64,000 nt of DNA from JAJDNH01 sp964552395 (lineage in GTDB: Bacteria; Acidobacteriota; Thermoanaerobaculia; Thermoanaerobaculales; Sulfomarinibacteraceae). This document shows positions 33,864-42,672 of this stretch, piece by piece; positions within the stretch are counted from its first letter, which is position 1; each line of letters starts with the position of its first letter. Both the position numbers and the translations under genes were made by a program. The notes below the pieces were generated by a model. It saw only the letters and a list, made by a program, of their open reading frames with translations, was not told where the DNA came from and ran no database searches. The stretch lies in assembly GCA_964552395.1 (NCBI GenBank), contig CAZKGM010000008.1, positions 42,680 through 106,679 on the forward strand. Direction: 5' to 3'.

Positions 33864-36407
33864 ATGAAATTGGGGGATGACATGAAGGTCAAGAACGCCC
33901 GCATCCTCATGGTGGTGTTGGCAGCGGTCGCGGTCGCTGCGATCGGCGTGACTCCCGTGCTGGCGGCCGCCGAGACGCCGCTCGCTGTGAGCGGACTGCG
34001 CGCCGAGGCCGGCGCCCAAGGGCCGGTCGTTCATCTCCAGGTGGCCGGCAACCCCGACACGGTGCACTACAGTCCCCAGCCGGGGGTGTGGGTGGTTGAG
34101 ATGCCCGCGGCCACGTGGGACGCCGAGATCGGGTCGGTCACCGCGCCCGAGGCGGGTATCCAGCGTGCTGAGCTGTCGACGGTCGACGAGTTCGGCCGCC
34201 GTGCAACCCGTCTGACCGTGTGGTTGACTGAACCGGCCCAGCTGGACCTGACACCGACTGGTGACGGCCTCGACCTGGTCTTCTCGCACGCGGAGAAGGC
34301 GGCGGCCCCGGCCCCCCCAGTGGCTGCAGATGCTGAAGCCGGTCAGAGGGCGGCCGTTGAGTCGGCCCCCGAGAAGGGGGCTCCGGAGGTCGAGAAGGCC
34401 GCTGTCCCGCCGGAGGACGTCGCTGCCGAGAACGTTCCTGCGAAGAAGCAGGTTGCCGCCGCGTCGCCGCCGGTCTCTCCAGCCGGCAGCTTGCTGGGAG
34501 TCACGCCAACGGCGAGCGCCGACGGGCTCGTGGTTCGTCTGCGCGGTGACGGCACACTGACCGGTCGCGCCTTCACACTCAAGAACCCCGACCGGGTCGT
34601 CGTCGACCTCCCCGGTGTCGTCAACCGTGTCAAGCGCACCCTGTACAGGGTCGACGGGGCGGCGGCCAACCGGGTCCGGGTGGCGCAGTTCCGGGCGGTA
34701 CCCGAGCCGATCACGCGGCTGGTGGTTGACCTCGACGGCCCTCAGCCCTACTCGTTCTCGAGCACAGCGGAGGGCGGCGAGCTGCTGGTAGGCAGTACGG
34801 ACGCTGAATCCGTGCACGCCTCGGCGGCGAAGGGCATCATCGAGTTCTCACGCTCCCATCCCGAGGCTGAGAAGACGGCCCAGGCAACGGTTGAACCCGA
34901 CCGGCCGGTGGCGCCGGAGGCTGCCGAGGAGCCGCAAGCGGCTGCCGTACAGGCCGTCGAGCAAGATCGTACGGTGTCGCAACCAGAGACCGCCGTGATG
35001 TCCGATAGCGCACCGGTCCACACGCTGCCGCCGGTCGTGACCGCCTCCGATTCGGCCGCCAAGCCGAGGAACCGCAGCCCGTGGGTCGCCGATCCATCAC
35101 AGCTGATCGAGCAGGGCTCGGCCAAGGAGATCGTCGGCCTTCCGGCGGGGAAGAAGGACTATCAGACCAAGGAGGTCGAGAGCGAGGAGCGGCAGTTCAC
35201 CGGAGAGCCGATCACGCTCACCCTCAAGGATGCCGACATCAAGGACGTGCTGCGCACCTTCGCGCAGCTGACCAACCTCAATATCGTGGTGGATCCCTCG
35301 GTATCGGGGTCGGTGACGGTTGAGCTGCACGACGTGCCGTGGGACCAGGCCCTGGACCTGATCCTGCGTATCAACGGTCTCGACTATGTGCTCGAGAACA
35401 ACGTGTTGCGGGTGGCGCCGATAGCGAAGCTGGCGTCGGAGAAGACCGCCGCGGCCAAGTTCATGGAGGACCAGGAGAACGCGAAGCCGCTGAAGACGGT
35501 GCTCAAGCCGCTGTCCTACGCCCAGGCCGACGAGATCGCGGGTCTCCTCGGGAAGGAGTCCTACCTGCTCTCCAAGCGGGGGTCGGTGACCGTCGACAAG
35601 CGCACCAACCAGCTCATCATTCGTGACACGATCGACAGGGTCGAGGGGATCATCCGTCTGATCGAGAGCCTGGACACGCCGACCCAGCAGGTCGTGATCG
35701 AGGGCCGGATCGTCGAGACCACGCGCGACTTTTCCCATGAGCTGGGCGTCAACTGGGGCTTCAGCGGCGTCATGGACGCTGCGCACGGCAACGACACCGG
35801 TCTCAACTTCCCGAACAGCATCAGCACCAACGGGCGGGTCGCCCTCGAGCGCGGCAGCAACGGTGTCGTCTCGGTGACCTTCGGCGACATTCTCAACACC
35901 TTCAACCTCGACTTCCTGCTGTCGGCCGCCGAGTCGGACGGCATGGTGAGGATCGTGTCATCGCCTCGGGTGACGACCCAGAACAACCAGAAGGCAACGG
36001 TCCGTTCGGGTCTGCAGATCCCGGTCCAGACGGTGGCCAACAACACCGTCACCGTCCAGTACCAGGACGCGACCCTGAGGCTCGAGGTGACACCACAGAT
36101 CACCGCCGAGGGGACGGTGATGCTGGACCTGAATATCAAGAAGCAGGAGCCGGTGCAGGGTGTCAACGTGCAGGGCGGCCAGAATAGCCCGATCTTCACC
36201 CGAGACGCGCAGACCAAGTTGCTGGTCAGGGATGGTGGGACGACCGTCATCGCGGGCATCTACCAGCTGAACGACCAGACGAACATCAACCGTGTGCCCG
36301 GTCTCGCGAAGATCCCGATTCTGGGATTCCTATTCCGCAACAAGTACGTCTTCAACCGGCACGACGAGCTCCTGATCTTCATTACACCCAGGATCGTGAA
36401 GTACTAG
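33864..36407 (+). CDS. pilQ: Type IV pilus secretin PilQ
   Basis: 847 residues from the ATG at 33864 (AAGGA site); a GTG at 33849 overlapping pilP is also possible. Signal peptide, two AMIN domains (about 35-135 and 210-300) separated by an Ala/Glu/Pro-rich linker, a second long linker, an STN/N0 domain (ITLTLKDADIKDVLRTFAQLTNLNIVVDPS, near 445), secretin N1 (KPLSYAQADEIAGLLG) and the secretin pore domain with VVIEGRIVETTRDFSHELGVNWGF and VPGLAKIPILGFLFRNK. It forms the outer-membrane gate for pili; AMIN domains bind peptidoglycan. Confidence 0.94.
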   Translation: MKLGDDMKVKNARILMVVLAAVAVAAIGVTPVLAAAETPLAVSGLRAEAGAQGPVVHLQVAGNPDTVHYSPQPGVWVVEMPAATWDAEIGSVTAPEAGIQRAELSTVDEFGRRATRLTVWLTEPAQLDLTPTGDGLDLVFSHAEKAAAPAPPVAADAEAGQRAAVESAPEKGAPEVEKAAVPPEDVAAENVPAKKQVAAASPPVSPAGSLLGVTPTASADGLVVRLRGDGTLTGRAFTLKNPDRVVVDLPGVVNRVKRTLYRVDGAAANRVRVAQFRAVPEPITRLVVDLDGPQPYSFSSTAEGGELLVGSTDAESVHASAAKGIIEFSRSHPEAEKTAQATVEPDRPVAPEAAEEPQAAAVQAVEQDRTVSQPETAVMSDSAPVHTLPPVVTASDSAAKPRNRSPWVADPSQLIEQGSAKEIVGLPAGKKDYQTKEVESEERQFTGEPITLTLKDADIKDVLRTFAQLTNLNIVVDPSVSGSVTVELHDVPWDQALDLILRINGLDYVLENNVLRVAPIAKLASEKTAAAKFMEDQENAKPLKTVLKPLSYAQADEIAGLLGKESYLLSKRGSVTVDKRTNQLIIRDTIDRVEGIIRLIESLDTPTQQVVIEGRIVETTRDFSHELGVNWGFSGVMDAAHGNDTGLNFPNSISTNGRVALERGSNGVVSVTFGDILNTFNLDFLLSAAESDGMVRIVSSPRVTTQNNQKATVRSGLQIPVQTVANNTVTVQYQDATLRLEVTPQITAEGTVMLDLNIKKQEPVQGVNVQGGQNSPIFTRDAQTKLLVRDGGTTVIAGIYQLNDQTNINRVPGLAKIPILGFLFRNKYVFNRHDELLIFITPRIVKY

Positions 36408-36416
36408 GAGGGATCC

Positions 36417-36962
36417 ATGAAACGCGCAATGCAGCTGTGTGCTCTGACGGTCCTGGCGGCGGTGGCCCTTTCCTGCGGCGGCAACAGCACGCTGAACGAG
36501 ACCGAGGCGGTTGTCTTCCTGACGGCTCAGGTCAAGGAGTACAACCCGGATGTGAGCATCGCGTCGACCTCCGACGTCACGATCAGCAAGCTCACGATCG
36601 ACTCGCATCCCAAGGACCCGTCCGCGACCTTGACCTCGACCCAGGACGTGCACCTGACACGCTGGCAGGTGACGCCGTACCGGACCGACGGTGGCACGAC
36701 GGCGTCGCCGATGTGGCAGCATGATCTCAACGTCTACGTGGCCGCCGGCGGCTCTGCCGATCTCGAGAACTACCGCGTGTTCCCGGCCGAGTACTTCCGC
36801 CAGGCGCCGCTGTCCTACCTCCTTCCGGAGAACGGCGGCTTCGACCCGGAGACCGGGAATACCAACATACGTCAGAGTCTCAAGGTCGAGATCTTCGGCA
36901 CGACGGTGAGTGGGAAAAGCATTTCCGTGGTCTTCGAAGTTGCTTTCAACTTCTTCTACTGA
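36417..36962 (+). CDS. Hypothetical lipoprotein downstream of pilQ
   Basis: 181 residues. A lipoprotein signal peptide with lipobox LSCGG (C20) is visible. The rest is beta-rich and polar, with an aromatic end (VVFEVAFNFFY). No family recognised. It starts 10 bp after pilQ with a GGAGG ribosome site, so it is probably part of the pil transcript and could be an outer-membrane pilotin-like or pilus-accessory lipoprotein; that role is inference from position. Confidence 0.75.
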   Translation: MKRAMQLCALTVLAAVALSCGGNSTLNETEAVVFLTAQVKEYNPDVSIASTSDVTISKLTIDSHPKDPSATLTSTQDVHLTRWQVTPYRTDGGTTASPMWQHDLNVYVAAGGSADLENYRVFPAEYFRQAPLSYLLPENGGFDPETGNTNIRQSLKVEIFGTTVSGKSISVVFEVAFNFFY

Positions 36963-36977
36963 TGGGGGACGACCGTG

Positions 36978-39317
36978 ATGAAGAAACTACTCACAACCGC
37001 TGTGATCGCGACGCTGACGGTCCTGGTTGGGTGCTCGGGCAGCAGCCCGACGCCGAAGGCGTTGCCGACTCCCTCGACCGACGCGTGGGTGATCTCGTCA
37101 CTGACCGCGAGCTCGAGCCAGGCCATCGTCGGTGAAACGGTTTCGCTGCAGGCGGCGGTCACCAAGAACGGGAGCCCGGCCCCTGACGGTACCACGGTCA
37201 CCTTCGATTGGAGCACCGGAGGCGCCTATACGGCCCTCGCCTCCGTGGCGACTTCCGGGGGAACCGCCACCACGGGCATGGTGGCAGCCTCTGCCGGGAC
37301 CTACTACATCCGCGCCCGTGTCTCGGGAATCTCGAAGTCGACCACCGTCACCTTCAGGCAGCCCGACACCACCACCGACCTCCAGATCTACAACGTGGTG
37401 CCGGCGCAGGGTACGCTCGACGGCGGCGATCAGGTAACGTTCCAGGGCAAGGGCATCTTCACGCCCGTCGACCTCTACTTCTCGGTCGACGGCATCGACT
37501 ACCAGGCCCAGATCGTGTCCGTGGCCGAGGACTACTCCGCGGTGACCGTGATCACCCCGAAGATCACCGGCGTCACCGACACCAGCCGGCAGTGGGTCGC
37601 CAGCGTCCGCATCGTGCGCGGTTCCGGGACGGCGTACCAGCAGCAGCTGACGGTGCCCACCGCCTACACCTTCCTGCCGACCTCCGGCGCTCCCGAGATC
37701 TACCAGCTGTTCCCCGATCACGGCAGCCCCCGCGGCGGCGAGCAGGTGACGATCTTCGGCCGCAACTTCAAGGCGCCGGTCACTGTCACGTTCGACACCG
37801 GCTTCGGCTCGCTGAGTGCGGACGAGGTGTCGGTGTCCGAGGACGGGCGCCAGATCACGGTCATCACGCCGCAGGTCAGCGCCGACCCGATCCAGGCCGA
37901 CGAGCAGGCGACGGTGACGGTGATCAACGAGGCTGGAACGCCGCGCGCGACGACGATCAGCAAGTCGAACGCGTTCACCTTCGTCGCCGACCAGCTGACG
38001 CCGCGAATCTCGACCGTGTCGCCGAACTCCGGGCCGATGGCCGGCGGTACCCGGGTGAGTATCTTCGGCGAGGAGACCTCGGGCAGCGGCTTCCAGTTCC
38101 CGGTCCAGGTCTTCTTCGAGGGCGGCGACATCGGCAGCCGCGAGGCGGATGTCGTCTCCGTCGACGTGCACAAGATCGTTTGCGTCAGCCCGGACGTCAC
38201 CAACGCCGCGGTGACGCCGCCGGCGACCGTCGACATCCGAGTCGTCAACGTCACCTCGGGGCTTTCGGAAACCAAGCCGGGAGCATTCACCTACGGCGAG
38301 AACCTGTTCGTATCCGGCAACACGCCGAACCAGGGCCCGGCCACCGGCGGCACCCAGGTGACGATCCTCGGCTCCGGGTTCGCCCCGCCGCTGTTCGTGG
38401 ACTGGCTGGGGGCCAGCCCGCCGCAGCGGCTGGACGTCCTGTCGGTGACCGGCGCCGAGATCCTGGTGAACATGCCGGGGCTGAGTCCGCCACCGTGCGG
38501 CGACACCACGGCTTCCTTCCGGGTCACCGAGACCGACAGCAACCAGATCTCCGAGGGCGGCAACTTCACCTACCTCGGCGAGTCGCCGACCGTGCTGTCG
38601 GTCGATCCGAACCTCGTGACCCCCACAGCCAATGATCCCAGCCAACCGATTCTCGAACCAGCGGATCACACCCTGGTGATCACCGGTCAGGACTTCCACG
38701 CTCCGGTCCGGGTCAGCATCGGCGGCTTCGTTCTTCCGGACGCCGACGTGACCCTGGACTCGGACACCCAGATCACGGTCACCTACATCCCGACCCCCGA
38801 CGAGATCAACCTGAGCTACAACACCTCATCCTGCGTCGACACGAACGGCAACCCCGGTGCACGGGACATTCCGACCAACGTGCCGGTGACCGTCACCAAC
38901 ATCAACGGCAACTGCAGCAATACGTTGGCTTCCGGCCTCGCCTACGAGCCGTGGGACCGTGGCAATCCCCCCGATCCCCACCTGGGCCAGTGCCACGCGG
39001 CGCCGATTCTTGTGGTGGATCCGACCTCCCTGCTCTTTCCGGATTGGGCCGCTGGCGGCGCCTGCCCGACCGGAGATACTCAGACCTTCACGATCTCCAA
39101 TACCGGTAGCGCCGACCTCAACTGGAGCATAGGCATCTCCGGTACCGACGCCAGCGATTTCACGCCGGACATAACCTCAGGAACTCTCGGCGCGAATATT
39201 TCAGTGACGGTCACCATCGACTTCTGCCCGGCGACGACCGGCGCCAAGAGCGCCCAGGTCGACGTGAACTCGAACGGCGGGAATGCGACCGTGACCCTGA
39301 CCGGGAACGGCACCTAG
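36978..39317 (+). CDS. Multi-domain IPT/TIG-repeat lipoprotein with ASH-type C-terminal domain
   Basis: 779 residues from the ATG at 36978. Lipobox LVGCS (C19). An Ig-like (Big-type) domain (about 30-130, with VTKNGSPAPDGTTVTFDW) is followed by about five IPT/TIG domains, each with the signature PN.GP..GGT.VTI.G..F (for example HGSPRGGEQVTIFGRNFKAPVTV and NQGPATGGTQVTILGSGF). The end (FTISNTGSADLNWSIGIS...TVTLTGNG) matches the ASH/choice-of-anchor D type. Likely surface-exposed through the outer membrane, in adhesion or polymer binding. It follows the small lipoprotein by 15 bp and probably belongs to the pil operon. Confidence 0.85.
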   Translation: MKKLLTTAVIATLTVLVGCSGSSPTPKALPTPSTDAWVISSLTASSSQAIVGETVSLQAAVTKNGSPAPDGTTVTFDWSTGGAYTALASVATSGGTATTGMVAASAGTYYIRARVSGISKSTTVTFRQPDTTTDLQIYNVVPAQGTLDGGDQVTFQGKGIFTPVDLYFSVDGIDYQAQIVSVAEDYSAVTVITPKITGVTDTSRQWVASVRIVRGSGTAYQQQLTVPTAYTFLPTSGAPEIYQLFPDHGSPRGGEQVTIFGRNFKAPVTVTFDTGFGSLSADEVSVSEDGRQITVITPQVSADPIQADEQATVTVINEAGTPRATTISKSNAFTFVADQLTPRISTVSPNSGPMAGGTRVSIFGEETSGSGFQFPVQVFFEGGDIGSREADVVSVDVHKIVCVSPDVTNAAVTPPATVDIRVVNVTSGLSETKPGAFTYGENLFVSGNTPNQGPATGGTQVTILGSGFAPPLFVDWLGASPPQRLDVLSVTGAEILVNMPGLSPPPCGDTTASFRVTETDSNQISEGGNFTYLGESPTVLSVDPNLVTPTANDPSQPILEPADHTLVITGQDFHAPVRVSIGGFVLPDADVTLDSDTQITVTYIPTPDEINLSYNTSSCVDTNGNPGARDIPTNVPVTVTNINGNCSNTLASGLAYEPWDRGNPPDPHLGQCHAAPILVVDPTSLLFPDWAAGGACPTGDTQTFTISNTGSADLNWSIGISGTDASDFTPDITSGTLGANISVTVTIDFCPATTGAKSAQVDVNSNGGNATVTLTGNGT

Positions 39318-39332
39318 GGTGTGACAGAATGA

Positions 39333-39362
39333 CGGGCGGGCGGCCGCGGGGTCGCCCGCCCG
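39333..39362. terminator. GC hairpin after the pil operon
   Basis: 10-bp perfect stem CGGGCGGGCG/CGCCCGCCCG (39333-39342 and 39353-39362), 16 bp after the lipoprotein stop. No T tract follows, so it may be a weak or factor-assisted terminator. Confidence 0.45.
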
Positions 39363-39372
39363 GGTCAACCAG

Positions 39373-40398
39373 ATGGACTACCGAATCGAGCAACTGCGGT
39401 TCCAGCTGCGGGAGGATCCTACCTCCCGCCAGTTCTATCAGCTCGGCGAGCTGCTGCGCCGGGAGGGTGAGCTCGAGGCGGCGGTCGCGGTCCTCCGCGC
39501 AGGGCTCGAGCACCACCCGCGCTACCTCGCGGCGTGGGTCGCCCTCGGCCGCACCCTGTACGAGCTCCATGCCTACGACGAGGCGGAGGCGGCCTTCGCC
39601 CGCGCCCTCGCGCTCGACCCCCAGAACGCGGTCGCGGCGCAGATGGTGGGCCGTTCGGCGGCCCGCCGCGGCGAGTGGGAGCGGGCGGTCAAGGGGCTGA
39701 CACTGGCGCTCGCATTGGGGCCGCGAGACGACGACCTCGAGGCCGAGCTGGAGGCTGCACGGGCGCACCTGACACCGCCGCCTGAGGCGGTTGCGGCGCC
39801 CCCCGCTCCGGACCGGGGGATGATGGCGCCTGCCGTCCCGCCGCGGCCGGCCCCGGTCATCAGGTCGACCGAGATCACCGAGGTGTTCGCCGACGAGCCG
39901 TTCTCAATGGCGCCGAGGGGAGACACCGGCGTTTTCCTCGCTGCGGCGGATGTCTTCACGGCGGCCGAGGAGGAGGCGCCGGCCGACTGGGAGGAAGCGG
40001 CTGCAGTGGCGCAGGAGCCCCCTCCGTTGGCGCCGGCGGCGCAGCTGCAGCCGGACCTCGGCGTCGAGGCGCCCGAGGCTGAAGCCGACGACGGCTGGGC
40101 GGCACAGGCAGAGGACGAGGGCACGGCAGCAGGGCGGGAGGAAATCCCCCTGCCGACGGTGACCCTGGCCCGCCTGGCGGTCGAGCAGGGAGACCTCGAT
40201 CTCGCCGAACGAACGCTCGACGGTGTGCTGGCGCACGATCCCGATTCCGCCGAGGCGAGAGAGCTGTACCAGGACATCCAGGGCCTCAGGGATGGCGCGG
40301 CGGTGCAGCCGCGCCCCTCTTCCGGCGCAGCCAGAGCGGCGGCGTTGCAGGCATGGCTGCGGACGTTTAGACTGGCTGCTGGAAGGGAGGAGGCGTGA
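39373..40398 (+). CDS. TPR protein paired with a roadblock protein
   Basis: 341 residues, cytoplasmic. The N-terminal third has TPR units (FYQLGELLRREGELEAAVAVLRAGLEHHP and AWVALGRTLYELHAYDEAEAAFARALALDP). A long Ala/Pro/Glu-rich linker (about 130-255) leads to another TPR-like pair near the C-terminus (VTLARLAVEQGDLDLAERTLDGVLAHDP). It overlaps the roadblock gene by GTGA, so the two are probably made together and bind each other. Precise role unknown; cell-polarity or pilus-regulation scaffolds have this composition. Confidence 0.75.
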   Translation: MDYRIEQLRFQLREDPTSRQFYQLGELLRREGELEAAVAVLRAGLEHHPRYLAAWVALGRTLYELHAYDEAEAAFARALALDPQNAVAAQMVGRSAARRGEWERAVKGLTLALALGPRDDDLEAELEAARAHLTPPPEAVAAPPAPDRGMMAPAVPPRPAPVIRSTEITEVFADEPFSMAPRGDTGVFLAAADVFTAAEEEAPADWEEAAAVAQEPPPLAPAAQLQPDLGVEAPEAEADDGWAAQAEDEGTAAGREEIPLPTVTLARLAVEQGDLDLAERTLDGVLAHDPDSAEARELYQDIQGLRDGAAVQPRPSSGAARAAALQAWLRTFRLAAGREEA

Positions 40399-40748
40399 GC
40401 TTCCAGGCGGCCATCACCGAGCTTTGCGAGAGCTGTCCGGGGTCCGTTGGGGCGGCAATCGTCGATCCCGACGGTATTCCGGTGGCGGTGACCGAAAGCG
40501 AGGTGGTGCTGGAGGACATCGGCGCCGAGTTCGCGGCCATCGTCCAGGGCGTCGAGGAAGCCGAGCGGGAGCTCCGTCACGGCTCGCTCCGACAGCTGAT
40601 CGTGTACACCAACGAGCTGGCCCTGATTCTGACACTGATGGGGGGCGGCTACTTCCTGCTCCTGCTGCTCCACTCCGATGGCCTGCTGGGCAAGGGGCGC
40701 TTCCTGTCGCGTCTGGTGGGCGAGCGGCTGTACGACGAGTTCATTTGA
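40395..40748 (+). CDS. Roadblock/LC7 domain protein (MglB-like)
   Basis: 117 residues. The fold pattern fits roadblock/LC7: ALTEL-type first helix (QAAITELCESCPGSVGAAIVDPDG), a helix EFAAIVQGVEEAERELRHG, then strands LRQLIVYTNELALILTLMGGGYFLLLLL. Such proteins bind small Ras-like GTPases such as MglA as GAP or scaffold. No MglA-type GTPase is in the window. It lies between the TPR gene (4-bp overlap) and accB (15-bp gap). Confidence 0.75.
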   Translation: MSFQAAITELCESCPGSVGAAIVDPDGIPVAVTESEVVLEDIGAEFAAIVQGVEEAERELRHGSLRQLIVYTNELALILTLMGGGYFLLLLLHSDGLLGKGRFLSRLVGERLYDEFI

Positions 40749-40763
40749 GGTGACCACCTAATC

Positions 40764-41255
40764 ATGTTCAAGTTCGAGGAGATCTGCGAGCTCATTCGTC
40801 TTGTCGGTTCGAGCGGCGTGGCAAGCGTCGAGGTGGAGCACGGCGGCAGCCGCCTCCGCATCGAGGGCGTTGCCCACGGCGCGCCGATTGAGGGAACACC
40901 CCGGGCCGTGCCGCTGGAGACCGTCCCGGTCGCCCGGATGGCGACGACAGCGCCGGCGGTGGCCGCCCCTCCCCAGGCGCCGGAGGCGATGCCGGCGGCC
41001 GGTGAGGAGGAGGGGGTCCACTTCGTGACCTCTCCGATCGTCGGCACCTTCTACCGAGCCCCGAACCCGGATGCGGACCCGTACGTCAAGGTCGGGGACT
41101 TCGTCGAAAAGGGCCAGGTGCTGTGCATCGTCGAGGCCATGAAGCTGATGAATGAGATCGAGTCCGACACCTCGGGCACGGTCGTCAAGGTGTATGCCGA
41201 GAACGCGCAGCCCGTCGAGTTCGGGGAGCGGCTGTTCGCGCTTCGTCCGGCCTGA
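40764..41255 (+). CDS. accB: Biotin carboxyl carrier protein of acetyl-CoA carboxylase
   Basis: 163 residues. N-terminal helix (FEEICELIRLVGSSGVASVEV), Ala/Pro linker, then the biotinyl domain: VTSPIVGTFYRAPNPDADPYVKVGDFV (with the 'thumb' insert typical of AccB) and EAMKLMNEIES, where K127 is biotinylated. It carries the carboxyl group from AccC to the transferase. 3 bp before accC. Confidence 0.95.
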   Translation: MFKFEEICELIRLVGSSGVASVEVEHGGSRLRIEGVAHGAPIEGTPRAVPLETVPVARMATTAPAVAAPPQAPEAMPAAGEEEGVHFVTSPIVGTFYRAPNPDADPYVKVGDFVEKGQVLCIVEAMKLMNEIESDTSGTVVKVYAENAQPVEFGERLFALRPA

Positions 41256-41258
41256 GCC

Positions 41259-42593
41259 ATGCTCGGCAAGGTCCTCATCGCCAACCGGGGCGAGATCGCG
41301 GTTCGGGTGATCGCCGCGTGCAAGGAGCTCGGCATCGAGACCGTTGCCGTGCACTCGGACGCGGACCGCGACTGTCTGCACGTCCGCTTCGCGGACCAGT
41401 CGGTGTGCATCGGCGGGCCCTACTCCGCCAACAGCTACCTGAATATCTCAGCCGTCATTGCCGCGGCCGAGATTACCGGTGCGGACGCGGTTCATCCCGG
41501 CTACGGGTTCCTTGCCGAGAACGCCCACTTCGCCGAGATCGTGCAGGAGTGCGGGCTGACCTTCATCGGGCCCCCGCCGGAGGCGATCCGGCTCATGGGC
41601 AACAAGTCGGCCGCTCGCCGCGCGGTCTCGGAGGCCGGTGTGCCCGTCCTCCCGGGTTCCAAGGAGCCGCTCGAGAGCCGTCGCGAGGCGCTGACTTTGG
41701 CCGACGAGATCGGGTACCCGGTGATCCTGAAGGCTTCAGCCGGGGGCGGGGGACGTGGGATGCGGCTGGCGTTCGACGCCCGCGAGCTGCGGCTCGCCTT
41801 CGACACCGCGAGGAACGAGGCCGAGAAGGCTTTCGGTGACCCGTCGGTGTACCTCGAGAAGTACCTGCAGCGTCCGCGCCACATCGAGTTCCAGATTCTC
41901 GCAGACTCGGCGGGTCGGATCCTCCACCTCGGAGAGCGTGAGTGCTCGATCCAGAGGCGCCACCAGAAGCTCCTCGAAGAGTCGCCCTCCGCGGTCCTGA
42001 CGCCGGAGCTGAGGTCAGAGATGGGGGCGGCGGCCGTTGCCGCCGCCCGCGCGGCACGCTACGTTTCCGCCGGCACGGTCGAGTTTCTCCTCGCTCCCGA
42101 CGGCGGCTACTACTTCATGGAGATGAACACGAGGATCCAGGTCGAGCACCCGGTAACCGAGATGGTGACCGGCACCGACCTCGTCAAGGAGCAGCTGCTC
42201 ATCGCCGGCGGCGAGCGCATGTCGCTCTCCCCTCGCAGGTCGCTGCGGCTCGACGGTCACGCGATTGAGTTTCGCATCAACGCGGAGGATCCCGAGACCT
42301 TCGCTCCGTCACCGGGCCGGGTGACGAAGCTCGTGCTCCCGGGCGGGCCCGGGGTGCGGGTGGACACTCACCTGTACGCCGGCTACCTGGTGCCGCCGTA
42401 TTACGACAGCCTCATCGCCAAGATCATCGTCCATGGTCGCGACCGGGACGAGGCGATCGCGCGCGGTCGTCGTGCGTTGGCGATGTTCGAGATCGAGGGC
42501 GTCAAGACCTCCGCCCGGCTCCACCAGCGTATCCTCGAGGACCGCGACTTCATCAACGGCGACCTCGACACCAGCTTCATGGACCGCTACTAG
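41259..42593 (+). CDS. accC: Acetyl-CoA carboxylase biotin carboxylase subunit
   Basis: 444 residues, normal length. Biotin carboxylase N domain (VLIANRGEIAVRVIAACKELGIETVAVHSDAD), ATP-grasp domain with the glycine loop KASAGGGGRGMR, EKYLQRPRHIEFQILAD, and catalytic MEMNTRIQVEHPVTEM, and the C domain (HAIEFRINAEDPETFAPSPGRV). It makes carboxybiotin on AccB from bicarbonate and ATP. accA/accD are not in the window. Two hairpins follow the stop. Confidence 0.96.
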   Translation: MLGKVLIANRGEIAVRVIAACKELGIETVAVHSDADRDCLHVRFADQSVCIGGPYSANSYLNISAVIAAAEITGADAVHPGYGFLAENAHFAEIVQECGLTFIGPPPEAIRLMGNKSAARRAVSEAGVPVLPGSKEPLESRREALTLADEIGYPVILKASAGGGGRGMRLAFDARELRLAFDTARNEAEKAFGDPSVYLEKYLQRPRHIEFQILADSAGRILHLGERECSIQRRHQKLLEESPSAVLTPELRSEMGAAAVAAARAARYVSAGTVEFLLAPDGGYYFMEMNTRIQVEHPVTEMVTGTDLVKEQLLIAGGERMSLSPRRSLRLDGHAIEFRINAEDPETFAPSPGRVTKLVLPGGPGVRVDTHLYAGYLVPPYYDSLIAKIIVHGRDRDEAIARGRRALAMFEIEGVKTSARLHQRILEDRDFINGDLDTSFMDRY

Positions 42594-42619
42594 CGATGCG
42601 GGCGTGCCCGCATCGCTAG
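42590..42619. terminator. Perfect 14-bp hairpin at the accC stop
   Basis: CTAGCGATGCGGGC (42590-42603), a GT turn, and GCCCGCATCGCTAG (42606-42619) form a perfect palindromic arm pair that includes the accC stop codon. No T run follows. A terminator, mRNA-stabilising hairpin or protein-binding palindrome are possible. Confidence 0.5.
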
Positions 42620-42621
42620 AA

Positions 42622-42654
42622 GTGATTCCGGGGCGCGAAGCGGTCCGGAATCAC
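42622..42654. other. Second inverted repeat before the shikimate kinase gene
   Basis: GTGATTCCGG (42622-42631) and CCGGAATCAC (42645-42654) form a 10-bp stem immediately after the first hairpin and 3 bp before the TGG-TACCAT box. It could be a repressor site for the aroK promoter. Confidence 0.4.
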
Positions 42655-42656
42655 GG

Positions 42657-42665
42657 TGGTACCAT
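42657..42665 (+). promoter_or_regulatory. Extended -10 box of a probable leaderless aroK transcript
   Basis: TGG-TACCAT, 7 nt, then the ATG at 42673. The other in-frame ATG at 42664 overlaps the box itself, which favours 42673. Confidence 0.4.
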
Positions 42666-42672
42666 GTTGAGG

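Noticed and set aside
37098..38699. 533-residue frame antisense to the IPT lipoprotein
   Set aside because: Shadow of the coding strand; the plus-strand product has lipobox and repeated IPT domains.
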